9,086 nucleotides of DNA from UBA4661 sp002405405 (GCA_036847245.1 DAIUAL010000137.1:1-9086); one strand, 5' to 3'; numbered from the stretch's first letter, positions 1-7,488 are shown. Notes: generated by a model not told the origin, from the sequence alone. Translations and numbers: made by a program.

Positions 1-325
1 GACGATGCGCAGAAAATTTCTTTAAGTCGTTAGTAATCTGTTCACAGAGCTCGCGGGTCGGCGAAAGAATGAGTGCAAGGGGGAGAATTTTTGCTTTCGA
101 TGATGCCTCTAGTGCATCATGGGTTGAAGCAAGAATATCAACTAAAGGCAAGCCAAAAGCGGCTGTTTTGCCGGTACCTGTTTGAGCGAGCGAAATCATA
201 TCCGAAGTGCCGGTCAGCAAGATCGGAATCGCTTGGGCTTGAATAGGGGTTGGGGTGGTAAAATCCATTGCCGATAAAGTGGCAACGAGAGCGGGCGACA
301 AGCCCAATTCACTGAATGTACTCAT
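1..325 (-). CDS. DEAD-box ATP-dependent RNA helicase, N-terminal part (runs off left edge)
   Basis: This is the first 108 residues of an RNA-unwinding ATPase of the DEAD-box superfamily 2 (RhlE/DeaD-like), acting in the cytoplasm on structured RNA. Visible motifs in order: an N-terminal Phe and Leu-rich start (FSELGLSPALV), the Q motif TPTPIQAQAI at residues 24-33, which contacts adenine, motif I (Walker A) AQTGTGKT at 47-54, and motif Ia SPTREL at 88-93. The DEAD motif itself lies beyond the window. The ATG at 325-323 is supported by the family N-terminus and by a well-placed AAAGGA. The gene is divergent from the DUF1338 gene with a long leader. The family is certain; the subfamily (rhlE, deaD, csdA) cannot be settled from this fragment. 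Confidence 0.95.
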   Translation of the reverse strand, partial: MSTFSELGLSPALVATLSAMDFTTPTPIQAQAIPILLTGTSDMISLAQTGTGKTAAFGLPLVDILASTHDALEASSKAKILPLALILSPTRELCEQITNDLKKFSAHR

Positions 326-333
326 GCGAGTAA

Positions 334-339
334 TCCTTT
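334..339 (-). promoter_or_regulatory. Shine-Dalgarno sequence of the helicase gene
   Basis: Read on the minus strand this is AAAGGA, separated by 8 bases from the ATG at 325-323. It is one of the few clear ribosome binding sites in the window; most other genes here have none. Confidence 0.6.
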
Positions 340-349
340 GGAGAAAGAT

Positions 350-496
350 ATGAAAAAAGAGAGGCAGGGACAAAAAGAGTCAGCGATGATTATCAGCGTG
401 AACTCTGTGAAGACGATGGCAGGAAAAGCACATATCAGTGCATACTCCCCAAAGAATGTTGTCCGCATCTTTTGTGCGGCTCAACAGGTACGTTGA
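350..496 (+). CDS. Doubtful 48-residue ORF antisense to the helicase leader
   Basis: An ATG at 350 opens a 48-residue frame ending in TGA at 494-496. A GGAG at 340-343 sits 6 bases upstream, which is good ribosome-binding spacing. The predicted peptide starts MKKERQGQKE, has a basic first half and no recognisable domain, signal peptide or membrane segment. It overlaps the presumed 5' untranslated leader of the divergent helicase, and its last third coincides with two small hairpins. An open frame of this length in about 300 bases can arise by chance, so I list it only as a candidate. Confidence 0.15.
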   Translation: MKKERQGQKESAMIISVNSVKTMAGKAHISAYSPKNVVRIFCAAQQVR

Positions 497-701
497 TGCG
501 CTCTATGAAAACAAACACATCATTGTACACAACGAACGACCGCAGTGATTAGGTCTGCTAAATTACGGTAAAGTTTCTCGGCAAAAAGTGTCTTTCTCGT
601 GAATGTTTATTCATAGAGGAGATTATTCTTACTTTTTTCGGAAGTTTGTAAGCGGTTATCTTCATATACCATGTTCACTTTTTTCTTCTTTTGTTTTTGT
701 T

Positions 702-1649
702 ATGGCTCAACCAACTACTTCTGTGCATCCTGCACTTATAACGGTGCTTGATGGTCTGATGCGGCGCTACAAAGAGCGCGTTCCCGATGTGAATGGTGTT
801 ATTGATGCAATGATCCGCGAAGGAGTTATTGCTCAAGGCGACGAAATTGAGAACGATCATATTGCGTTTCGCACGATGGGGGTACCACAACTTGGGATAC
901 AATCTTTTGAGAAAATCTTTCTTCACTATGGTTATACCAAACGTGAGCCATACAAATTCGCGGCAAAGAAGTTAGATGCTTTTTGGTATGCTCCGCCTGA
1001 TCCAGCATTACCACGCATCTTTGTCAGTGAATTGCGCGTCGGTGATTTATCTGAAGAAGCACAAAGCATCATTCGTTCTTATACAGATGAAGTTACGAGC
1101 GATCCTGTTGATAGCTTAAACCTTGATGATGGGGTAGCGGTTGATGCATTCTTACACCAACCACTATGGCGCACGCCAACAGTTGCTGATTATGATCGCC
1201 TTCAAGAAGAGAGTGAGTATGCCGCATGGGTCATTTATAATCGCTACTATTTGAATCATTTTACAGTGACCATTCATAATCTGCCTGAAGGTTATAACAC
1301 CTGTGATTCATTCAATGCTTTTCTTGAACGCAATGGCTTTAAACTAAATGATGCCGGTGGAAAAGTTAAAGTCAGTCCCGACGGAGCATTACTTCAAAGT
1401 TCGACTGTTGCAGAAATGGTTGATGCTACCTTTAGCGATGGGAATGGCGGTACTGTTACAAAGCGTATTTCAGGGTCGTATGTAGAATTTGCTGAACGTC
1501 GTGTTCTGCCCGAGTTTGCTCATCTTGCAGCTTCGGAATTGAAACGTGAGCATCGTCGTGAGGGCTTTGAAGCAAATAATGCCGATAAAATTTTTGAAAG
1601 TACTTATTCCACACAAACAGTACGCCGCGAAGAAGAAGTAGCTATGTAG
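702..1649 (+). CDS. DUF1338 family protein, 2-oxoadipate dioxygenase/decarboxylase-like
   Basis: The 315-residue product belongs to DUF1338, a metal-dependent vicinal-oxygen-chelate-like family. The characterised member HglS of Pseudomonas putida converts 2-oxoadipate to D-2-hydroxyglutarate in lysine breakdown, using an Fe(II) held by two His and one Glu and a substrate-binding Arg. The same residues can be placed here: H53 and R57 in DHIAFR, H186 in LNHFTVTIH, and E262 in GSYVEFAER. The motif LLQSSTVA before the last ligand is also family-typical. The protein is much shorter than HglS (about 460 residues) and matches the compact form seen in Bacteroidota and plants. I chose ATG 702 because the family N-terminus begins there; an in-frame ATG at 603 would add 33 unrelated-looking residues. 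Neither start has a Shine-Dalgarno. The gene stands alone and ends at a strong terminator. The exact substrate is uncertain, since no lysine-catabolic neighbours are present. Confidence 0.88.
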   Translation: MAQPTTSVHPALITVLDGLMRRYKERVPDVNGVIDAMIREGVIAQGDEIENDHIAFRTMGVPQLGIQSFEKIFLHYGYTKREPYKFAAKKLDAFWYAPPDPALPRIFVSELRVGDLSEEAQSIIRSYTDEVTSDPVDSLNLDDGVAVDAFLHQPLWRTPTVADYDRLQEESEYAAWVIYNRYYLNHFTVTIHNLPEGYNTCDSFNAFLERNGFKLNDAGGKVKVSPDGALLQSSTVAEMVDATFSDGNGGTVTKRISGSYVEFAERRVLPEFAHLAASELKREHRREGFEANNADKIFESTYSTQTVRREEEVAM

Positions 1650-1667
1650 GGAGTAAAAACGGAGAGT

Positions 1668-1716
1668 GGAGAGAAAATAATAAGGGCAATCAAATGATTG
1701 CCCTTTGTTGTTTTTA
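1668..1716. terminator. Bidirectional Rho-independent terminator
   Basis: A perfect 11-base stem, AAGGGCAATCA (1682-1692) with TGATTGCCCTT (1695-1705), is followed on the plus strand by TTTGTTGTTTTTA and on the minus strand by ATTATTTTCTC. It lies 32 bases after the DUF1338 stop and 25 bases beyond the stop of the convergent CPBP protease, so it can end both transcripts. Confidence 0.9.
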
Positions 1717-1730
1717 TGATAGTCACACCA

Positions 1731-2762
1731 CTATGCTTCAAAAAGATTCTCGGGTTCTCGTTGAGGTGTTTTAGAAATGAAAACAACCAGTACCGTTAAA
1801 ATCATAAGTGTGCCGACAGCAGCAAAGACAAATGCTTGTCCTAGCGTTAGTGAGGGGGTTGTTGAAGTAAGATGAAAATCTGCGGCATACATGCCCACAA
1901 TAGCAATGGTATTGTTGAAAAAATGCAAAACCACCGGTAGTGCAAGAGATTGGGTATAGTAGGCAGTAAAACCTAAAAAGATGCCGAGTGTTGTCAGTGG
2001 TACAAATGCCGACGGATTAAAATGAATGGCGCCAAACACAAGACCGGTGATTAACATAGCTTGTAAAGGTGTTCGTACTTCTTCAAGCGAACGTTGAAAA
2101 AGACCACGAAACAAGGATTCTTCTGCAAGAGCGGGAATTAAAGCACCAACCAACAAGGCACGCAAAACCGCCCATGGCGATGAGCCACCGAGCAATTCAC
2201 GATAGAGACTTTCAAAACTTTGCTCAAAACTTCGCAAGATCTCTTGCAATTGATATGGCATAATATGCTCTTGCAAGCCGGAAAGTCCTGAGGAAAAAAT
2301 TTGTATCGATAATACACCGCAAAAGCCAAGAAGCCACTGTAGTCCTGTTACACTGCCTCGAAGGCGGAAAATACCTTCTTTGCCCAAGGGAGTGTAGCGC
2401 GTTAAAACATATACCGGAAGAAGCATAAAAAGTAATTGACCCAAACCTTGCATGAGTGCGAGGAGAGTACCGCCACTCCGTTTACTGCTGCTGATAAACA
2501 GTAATGCACCGGCTATTTGATAGGCGATAAAAACAAATACTACAGCCGTATACGCAAAGCGAGCATGAGGAAACGCACGAATTTTGTCTTCACGAGTACG
2601 GGGAGTATAAAAACTACGATCCTCATCAACCGGATACAGCGGTCTGCCGGTGGGTGCGGGAGACAAGGGAGGAGTATCCTGCGATTGAGAATCACGATGA
2701 GTGTCAGGATGTGATTGCTGATCGGGATGCGACTGTTCTTGATGGGAAGGAAAATCGTTCAT
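1731..2762 (-). CDS. CPBP family intramembrane metalloprotease (CAAX protease/Abi-like)
   Basis: The 343-residue integral membrane protein carries the three signatures of the CPBP (CAAX prenyl protease 2/Rce1-like) family: EESLFR at 214-219 (catalytic E214/E215 and R219), FGAIH ending in H247, and HFFNN at 280-284 (H280, N284). Together these form the metal-binding active site inside the membrane. The first 68 residues are soluble and rich in His, Gln, Asp, Ser and Pro, with SHPD repeated. About seven or eight hydrophobic segments follow, at roughly 70-91, 99-121, 140-160, 199-217, 233-249, 251-270, 273-292 and 309-330. I chose ATG 2762; an upstream in-frame TTG at 2786 falls inside a short tandem repeat and is unlikely. 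The gene lies 62 bases downstream of pdxA with no terminator between them, so co-transcription is likely. Bacterial members process or mature peptides and exported proteins; the substrate here is unknown. Confidence 0.92.
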   Translation of the reverse strand: MNDFPSHQEQSHPDQQSHPDTHRDSQSQDTPPLSPAPTGRPLYPVDEDRSFYTPRTREDKIRAFPHARFAYTAVVFVFIAYQIAGALLFISSSKRSGGTLLALMQGLGQLLFMLLPVYVLTRYTPLGKEGIFRLRGSVTGLQWLLGFCGVLSIQIFSSGLSGLQEHIMPYQLQEILRSFEQSFESLYRELLGGSSPWAVLRALLVGALIPALAEESLFRGLFQRSLEEVRTPLQAMLITGLVFGAIHFNPSAFVPLTTLGIFLGFTAYYTQSLALPVVLHFFNNTIAIVGMYAADFHLTSTTPSLTLGQAFVFAAVGTLMILTVLVVFISKTPQREPENLFEA

Positions 2763-2775
2763 ATTGTATAAGGAA

Positions 2776-2817
2776 TGAGAAATCAAGAGTGAGAAATCAA
2801 GAGTGAGAATGAATCAA
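2776..2817. repeat. Short 14-base tandem repeat
   Basis: The unit TGAGAAATCAAGAG occurs twice in perfect tandem (2776-2789 and 2790-2803). A degenerate third copy, TGAGAATGAATCAA, follows at 2804-2817. The array fills most of the 62-base gap between the pdxA stop and the start of the CPBP protease gene. Confidence 0.85.
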
Positions 2818-2824
2818 ATAAAGA

Positions 2825-3814
2825 TTACCCTCGGAAATGTTTCCGATTGTTAATAATATCTTCGGCTGTACGTATGGCTTCGAGGACGGCAGAAGAATCA
2901 GCGCATTGTTTGCCTGCAATATCAAATGCAGTTCCGTGATCGGGAGAAGTCCGTACAAATGGCAGTCCTGCAGTATAATTAACACCATAGCCATTGGCAA
3001 GCATTTTAATGGGGATCAAGCCCTGGTCATGGTACATCGCAAGAATGCCATCAAAATGTTCATACTGTTTCTTGGCAAAAAAACCATCAGCCGGAAATGC
3101 ACCTTCAACCGCAATTCCCATTGAGCGTGCTTGCTCTATAGCCGGCAGGAGAGTGATTTGCTCTTCTGTGCCCAGTGCACCCTGCTCACCCGCATGAGGA
3201 TTGACCCCAAGTACAGCAATGCGAGGAGTTACGCAGTTGAAATCCATACGTAATGATGTGTGGAGCTGATGTAAACGGTGCACAATGCGCGGTATAGTGA
3301 TTTCTGTCGTAACACAATGCAATGGAATATGAATGGTCGTCAGCGCTACGCGCACAGTGTTTGCCGTGAGGATCATAAGTGGTTCGGCAACACCGGCTTT
3401 TTGCCCAAATAATTCTGTTTGACCCGGTACAGTATATCCGGCTTGATGCAAAACATATTTAGAAACAGGCATGGTTACAACGGCATCGCCTTGACCGCGT
3501 AATAGCATGTCGGCAGAGAGTGTCAGTGCTTCTCCGGCAAGGATTCCTGCTTCGCGCACAGCATGTCCGAAGGTAATCGGAGTGTAGGAAGCGCAAGGCA
3601 GGATGGTATAACGACATTGTTTGGCAAGTTCTGATAATTGAGAAGCTTCGAGGTATTCATGCCATGTACGAGGATGGGTGAGAATCATAAACATGGAATG
3701 TTGTGGAATCGTATGATCGTGCTGATAACGGTGGATTGCGCGAATCAGCACCTCTATGCCGATGCCATTGCAATCACCTATAGTGCAAAGAAGGGTATGT
3801 TGATGCTGGCTCAT
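2825..3814 (-). CDS. pdxA: 4-hydroxythreonine-4-phosphate dehydrogenase
   Basis: PdxA oxidises 4-phosphohydroxy-L-threonine with NAD(P)+ in the DXP-dependent pathway to pyridoxal 5'-phosphate. The product decarboxylates and is condensed with deoxyxylulose phosphate by PdxJ. The 329-residue length equals that of the Escherichia coli enzyme, with alignment offset by four residues. Metal ligands H162 (TIHIPL), H207 (NPHAGE) and H262 (MYHDQGL) match E. coli H166, H211 and H266. Substrate-binding K270, N279 and R288 are present, as are NPHAGEQGALGTEE, RTSPDHGTAFDIAGK and the N-terminal GDCNGIGIE. The PADGFF motif at 241-246 is the form I associate with Bacteroidota. Unusually, the GHTE motif reads GQTE (Q132), replacing the His that contacts substrate in E. 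coli. I chose ATG 3814 over an in-frame TTG at 3835. No Shine-Dalgarno is visible. The gene heads a probable two-gene transcript with the downstream protease. Confidence 0.96.
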   Translation of the reverse strand: MSQHQHTLLCTIGDCNGIGIEVLIRAIHRYQHDHTIPQHSMFMILTHPRTWHEYLEASQLSELAKQCRYTILPCASYTPITFGHAVREAGILAGEALTLSADMLLRGQGDAVVTMPVSKYVLHQAGYTVPGQTELFGQKAGVAEPLMILTANTVRVALTTIHIPLHCVTTEITIPRIVHRLHQLHTSLRMDFNCVTPRIAVLGVNPHAGEQGALGTEEQITLLPAIEQARSMGIAVEGAFPADGFFAKKQYEHFDGILAMYHDQGLIPIKMLANGYGVNYTAGLPFVRTSPDHGTAFDIAGKQCADSSAVLEAIRTAEDIINNRKHFRG

Positions 3815-3857
3815 ATGATTCGATAGTGTCTTCAAAGACTATACGATGCTTGTTTTT

Positions 3858-3878
3858 GATGTTGTCTAGGAGAACATC
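3858..3878. promoter_or_regulatory. Imperfect palindrome in the divergent pdxA/phosphatase spacer
   Basis: GATGTT (3858-3863) and AACATC (3873-3878) form a 6-base inverted repeat around a 9-base centre in which TC and GA can also pair. It lies 43 bases upstream of pdxA in a spacer that must hold two divergent promoters. It could be an operator or a small leader hairpin. There is no direct support for either, and repeats of this size occur by chance. Confidence 0.25.
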
Positions 3879-4074
3879 ATGAGAATAAGGATCAAAACAC
3901 GATACTCATGACAATTTTTGTGTACGAACAAAGATAGAAGAAGTTTTAACGACAATTTAGCAACTTACGCTTAGCCTCATCGTACTTGGAACAAAATTGC
4001 CTTATTAAATTCTTTGTCCTTCCTGTACGAATGTTGTGTCATGAGAATTTCTGACCGCATTGCTTGCTTTGCTT

Positions 4075-6900
4075 ATGTCATATTTTGACCGCCGTCCACA
4101 TACATTTCGAATTCTCTATGCAGTGCTGACGCTCTATGTAGCAGTGTTGTTTGTGTATGGCGTATTAGTGCGTCAAACTCGTGCAACCGACGACAATGTT
4201 TGGGAAAATGCAGCATCCGATGTGATGATCACGCAAGACGGTTTTGGGAAGCCAGGAGTACTGAATGTGGTACAGCAAGGTGATCTTGTTGTGCGTGTGC
4301 AAAATGTTCGTGTGTGGACCAAACAAGAAGTCGATTCGATCATTCATCGAGTTGCCGTGACAGATTCCATACACTTCGTTGTGCGATCCCTTTTACAAGA
4401 CAAAAATTACAATGTTGTCATCGCGAAAAAGCAATGGCAAGACAGTATGACAGCTGCTATCCCTCATGGTGTGCGTATTGGTTCGGTGGAACGCAATGGA
4501 GCCTCGGAGCGAGCAGGATTAAAAGTCGGGGATATCATTTATCGTATCAATGGAGAAGAAGTTGTCAATTCACGGCAAGCTCAAGATCTGCTGATGTCGC
4601 ATCAGGCAGGTACAAGTATTCAGTATGATATCGCACGACAAGGCAAGCTCTCTAGTGTTTGGTTGACTGCATCTTCGGTAGGCATTCAGTTTACAGTGAT
4701 TGTGTATTACATTCATGGGATTCTGATGATCCTCATGGGGGGGGTGTATGTCTTTGCACGTTCATATCTTTTGCCTGCCCGTGCTCTGTCGATGTTTTTC
4801 TTGTGTTTTGGTACCATTTCTCTGCTATCGAAGACACCGCCTGTATATGACTATTATGGTTTTATCAATATGGCGACATGGGTCATGGCTTCGTTCTTGA
4901 GTACAGGTTTTTCCATGTATGCGCCACTGTGTATGACCGATGAGCGTACGGAAACAAAAGGGCTATGGCTCATTTTTCCATTAGTCATTGCTGTTGCTCT
5001 TGTATTTATTGTTTTCATTGCGAGCGGAAATAATATTAGCGGGTATATCTTTTCGGCAATCCTTGGTATTTGGTTTGTAACAGTGATTGCCAAGCGTATT
5101 GTTCATAAACGTGTCTATGCCACTCGTGAAGCCGTGTATTTAATGTCAGCAATTCTTACAGTTGCGATCATTAGTACCTTTGAAGTTCCTTTGGCAAGGC
5201 TTGTCCAACATGTCGTACGGCTTCTTATCAGTAAAAGCGGTAATAATGTATGGAGTACTGATACAGAAACATTCGATGTTATCTTCAATTATATTCGTTT
5301 GGTGATTATCAGTTCGATACCGTTTGGTTTTTTCTCGATAATGTTTCGGTATCAGATTTTTCATTTGGCACTGCGTGTGCGGCGCAATGTGCAATATATG
5401 GTGACATCATTTGTGTGGCATACAGCGATGCTACTCTGTATTGTTGCTGGCTTGTATTGCTTAGCACTCATGCATCTTGTTATCCCAACGATACAGATAC
5501 AACAAGGTATTGTTGAAGTAGTGTATGATCCGAATGGGGCTATGACATGGGGGGATACATTTGCGGTATCGGTATTAGCCATCGGATGGGCATTAGGAAT
5601 ACGAGGGATACGAAGAAAAGGTGCGCGTATTATTGACGCTAAATTTGACCGACAAAAATATGATTATCGCCGTGCTACCGACGAATTAGCCGATACCTTG
5701 TCGGCAAATATCACCACCGAAAGTATTGCCGGTGCTATTGTCAATACAATTGTTCAGCATATGCTCCTCCAGAGGGTTGGTGTATTGCTGTATCGTGACA
5801 ATCAGCAATTGCCATGCGTTACGGATTCGGCAGGATTAAGCGAAGAGCAACATACGACCATGACCAAAAAAATTGATGAGCGCTTTCATAGTGCTATTGC
5901 AAAATATACCGGCGATTCACGTTTAAGTGTGGTATCACTTCCTGCTGATATTGCTCGTGAATTATCAGCATTGGGCTTTCGATATGTTATGCCTATCCGT
6001 ACCAATAAGTGGATGTCGGGTATTCTCCTGATCGGTGAGAAAAAATCGGAGGCATCTTTTAACCGTGAAGATTTCTCTTTTATGTCAGCGTTTGTTCGTC
6101 AGTGTACGATTGCTTTGGATAATGCACTCTTGTATGAGCAACTCACAGAACAACAACGTTTAGAGCATGAGTTGACCATTGCCCGTGATATTCAAATTAT
6201 GTCCTTGCCACAACATACACCGAATATCAAAGGATTAGATATTGCCGGTGCTTCGATACCGGCAATGGAAGTTGGAGGAGATTTCTATGATTATCTCGTC
6301 TATGAGGAACACGAAATGATGGTTGTTGTTGGCGATGTCAGTGGCAAAGGGACATCAGCAGCGTTATATATGTCGAAAGTACAAGGCATTATGCGCACAT
6401 TGCGGGACTTCCACTTGTCGCCACGCGATCTATTTAATCGCATGAATCAACTGATTTATGAAGAGCTCCATAAACGCTCTTTTATTACTGCTCTGAGTGG
6501 TTTATTTCATACACAACTCAATGCAATGGTACTTGCTCGTGCGGGGCATTTACCGATGTATCACTATCGCGCCGAAACATTCGATGTAAAAGAACATAAG
6601 CCCAAAGGTGTGGGCTTGGGTATTACTTCGCAAAAGCATTTCTCCCCTCATTTGGAATTGCAACGTATCGATTATAAAGTCGGTGATGTTTTTGTCTTTG
6701 TTACCGATGGTATTACCGAAGCACGTAATGAGGCACAAGAAGAATTTGGTGAAGAAGCACTGATTCATACAATTCTTCTACATGCACAAAATTCTGCCAA
6801 TGATATTCGTGATGCTATTCTCGAATCGACCGTCATTTTTAGGGGAACCGAAAAACAATTTGATGACATGACGGTTGTCGTGATTAAAATTAATGAGTAG
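4075..6900 (+). CDS. Membrane-anchored PP2C (SpoIIE/RsbU-type) phosphatase with PDZ and GAF domains
   Basis: The 941-residue product is a predicted signalling serine/threonine phosphatase. Order of parts: one membrane helix at 11-33; a degenerate PDZ-like region at about 48-118; a clearer PDZ domain at 132-202 (ASERAGLKVGDIIYRINGEEV); nine further membrane helices at about 202-512; a GAF domain at about 531-687; an RsbU-like helical linker (LEHELTIARDIQ); and a PP2C domain at 722-941. Metal-binding acids are intact: D736 in GGDFYDY, D754 in GDVSGKG, D878 in TDGITEA and D930/D931 in DDMTVV, along with RAGHLP. Ten helices, with basic loops on the even side, place the PDZ domains in the periplasm and GAF-PP2C in the cytoplasm. 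Relatives dephosphorylate anti-sigma-factor antagonists, but no STAS or anti-sigma gene is nearby. I prefer ATG 4075; an in-frame TTG at 4060 would add five residues. Confidence 0.93.
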   Translation: MSYFDRRPHTFRILYAVLTLYVAVLFVYGVLVRQTRATDDNVWENAASDVMITQDGFGKPGVLNVVQQGDLVVRVQNVRVWTKQEVDSIIHRVAVTDSIHFVVRSLLQDKNYNVVIAKKQWQDSMTAAIPHGVRIGSVERNGASERAGLKVGDIIYRINGEEVVNSRQAQDLLMSHQAGTSIQYDIARQGKLSSVWLTASSVGIQFTVIVYYIHGILMILMGGVYVFARSYLLPARALSMFFLCFGTISLLSKTPPVYDYYGFINMATWVMASFLSTGFSMYAPLCMTDERTETKGLWLIFPLVIAVALVFIVFIASGNNISGYIFSAILGIWFVTVIAKRIVHKRVYATREAVYLMSAILTVAIISTFEVPLARLVQHVVRLLISKSGNNVWSTDTETFDVIFNYIRLVIISSIPFGFFSIMFRYQIFHLALRVRRNVQYMVTSFVWHTAMLLCIVAGLYCLALMHLVIPTIQIQQGIVEVVYDPNGAMTWGDTFAVSVLAIGWALGIRGIRRKGARIIDAKFDRQKYDYRRATDELADTLSANITTESIAGAIVNTIVQHMLLQRVGVLLYRDNQQLPCVTDSAGLSEEQHTTMTKKIDERFHSAIAKYTGDSRLSVVSLPADIARELSALGFRYVMPIRTNKWMSGILLIGEKKSEASFNREDFSFMSAFVRQCTIALDNALLYEQLTEQQRLEHELTIARDIQIMSLPQHTPNIKGLDIAGASIPAMEVGGDFYDYLVYEEHEMMVVVGDVSGKGTSAALYMSKVQGIMRTLRDFHLSPRDLFNRMNQLIYEELHKRSFITALSGLFHTQLNAMVLARAGHLPMYHYRAETFDVKEHKPKGVGLGITSQKHFSPHLELQRIDYKVGDVFVFVTDGITEARNEAQEEFGEEALIHTILLHAQNSANDIRDAILESTVIFRGTEKQFDDMTVVVIKINE

Positions 6901-6930
6901 CTGATGTCCTCCTTCCCTTGCTAAAAGTTC

Positions 6931-7488
6931 ATGGTGATTGTGCATGATCATAAACCGGCGATTGCTGTTGTTGTCGCAGTCAGCACCAATGGCGTTATTG
7001 GTATGCGGGGTCAGTTACCATGGCACTTGCCACGTGATCTCGAGCATTTTCGTCAAATAACAACAGGGCATATTCTGATTGCCGGGCGTGCAACATTCGA
7101 AAGTATTGGAAAACCTTTATCACAGAGGGCGATGATTGTCCTTACACGACAGAAAAATTTTGTCCTACCGAATGACTATCATGGCTATCCTTATGCAATA
7201 GCACACTCTCTGCCTGCTGCTATTAGCCACGCCGAGACTATGTTCCCAGAATATCCATCGCCATTATTTGTGATTGGTGGTGCAGAAGTTTTTCGGGAGG
7301 TACTACCCTATGCTGATATTCTGCATTATACTCATGTTCATGCAGAGTGTCAAGGCGATACATTCATGCCAAAAATTACATGGCACGAATGGCAAAGCAT
7401 AAGTGAATACCATTATCATACTGACGCTCGTCATGCACATTCTTTTACGATAACAACGTATCGACGTTCTAAATCAGTAGGTCAATGA
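6931..7488 (+). CDS. folA: Dihydrofolate reductase
   Basis: This 185-residue enzyme reduces 7,8-dihydrofolate to tetrahydrofolate with NADPH, supplying one-carbon metabolism and thymidylate synthesis. Family features: AVSTNGVIGMRGQLPWHLP at about 16-34; the catalytic acid D36 in LPRDLEHF; GRATFESIGKPL at 52-63, with R66 in the folate-glutamate-binding position; the NADPH-binding loop FVIGGAEVF at 113-121; and the C-terminal THVHAECQGDTFMP. It is about 15-25 residues longer than the usual 160-170, mainly at the two ends and around 78-110. The gene follows the phosphatase stop by 30 bases with no terminator, so the two are probably co-transcribed. thyA, a frequent neighbour, is absent. No Shine-Dalgarno precedes the ATG. 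Confidence 0.96.
   Translation: MVIVHDHKPAIAVVVAVSTNGVIGMRGQLPWHLPRDLEHFRQITTGHILIAGRATFESIGKPLSQRAMIVLTRQKNFVLPNDYHGYPYAIAHSLPAAISHAETMFPEYPSPLFVIGGAEVFREVLPYADILHYTHVHAECQGDTFMPKITWHEWQSISEYHYHTDARHAHSFTITTYRRSKSVGQ

Larger units (their letters stand above)
326..701. other. Divergent intergenic region with small hairpins
   Basis: This spacer separates the helicase (minus) from the DUF1338 gene (plus) and must hold promoters for both. Three small inverted repeats lie close together: GCAC/GTGC at 428-441, CCGCA/TGCGG at 463-479 with a 7-base loop, and TCAAC/GTTGA at 481-496. They would be transcribed in the leader of the helicase mRNA. A purine-rich AGAGGAGAT at 615-623 resembles a ribosome binding site but has no start codon at a usable distance. 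I see no convincing -35/-10 or Bacteroidota-type -33/-7 pair on either strand, no tRNA and no repeat family. Confidence 0.5.

Noticed and set aside
603..701. In-frame 33-residue N-terminal extension of the DUF1338 protein from ATG 603
   Set aside because: The family N-terminus begins near ATG 702, the extension has no domain or signal-peptide pattern, and no ribosome binding site precedes 603. The start remains unproven.
3815..3835. TTG start for pdxA, and likewise TTG starts at 2786 (CPBP) and 4060 (phosphatase)
   Set aside because: Each has an ATG a few codons downstream that fits the family length better, and none of the TTGs has a Shine-Dalgarno sequence.
4000..4020. Possible Bacteroidota-type -33/-7 promoter before the phosphatase (TTG then TTCTTTG)
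   Set aside because: Only the last four positions of the TAnnTTTG box match and the first two do not, so the match is near chance in A/T-rich DNA.
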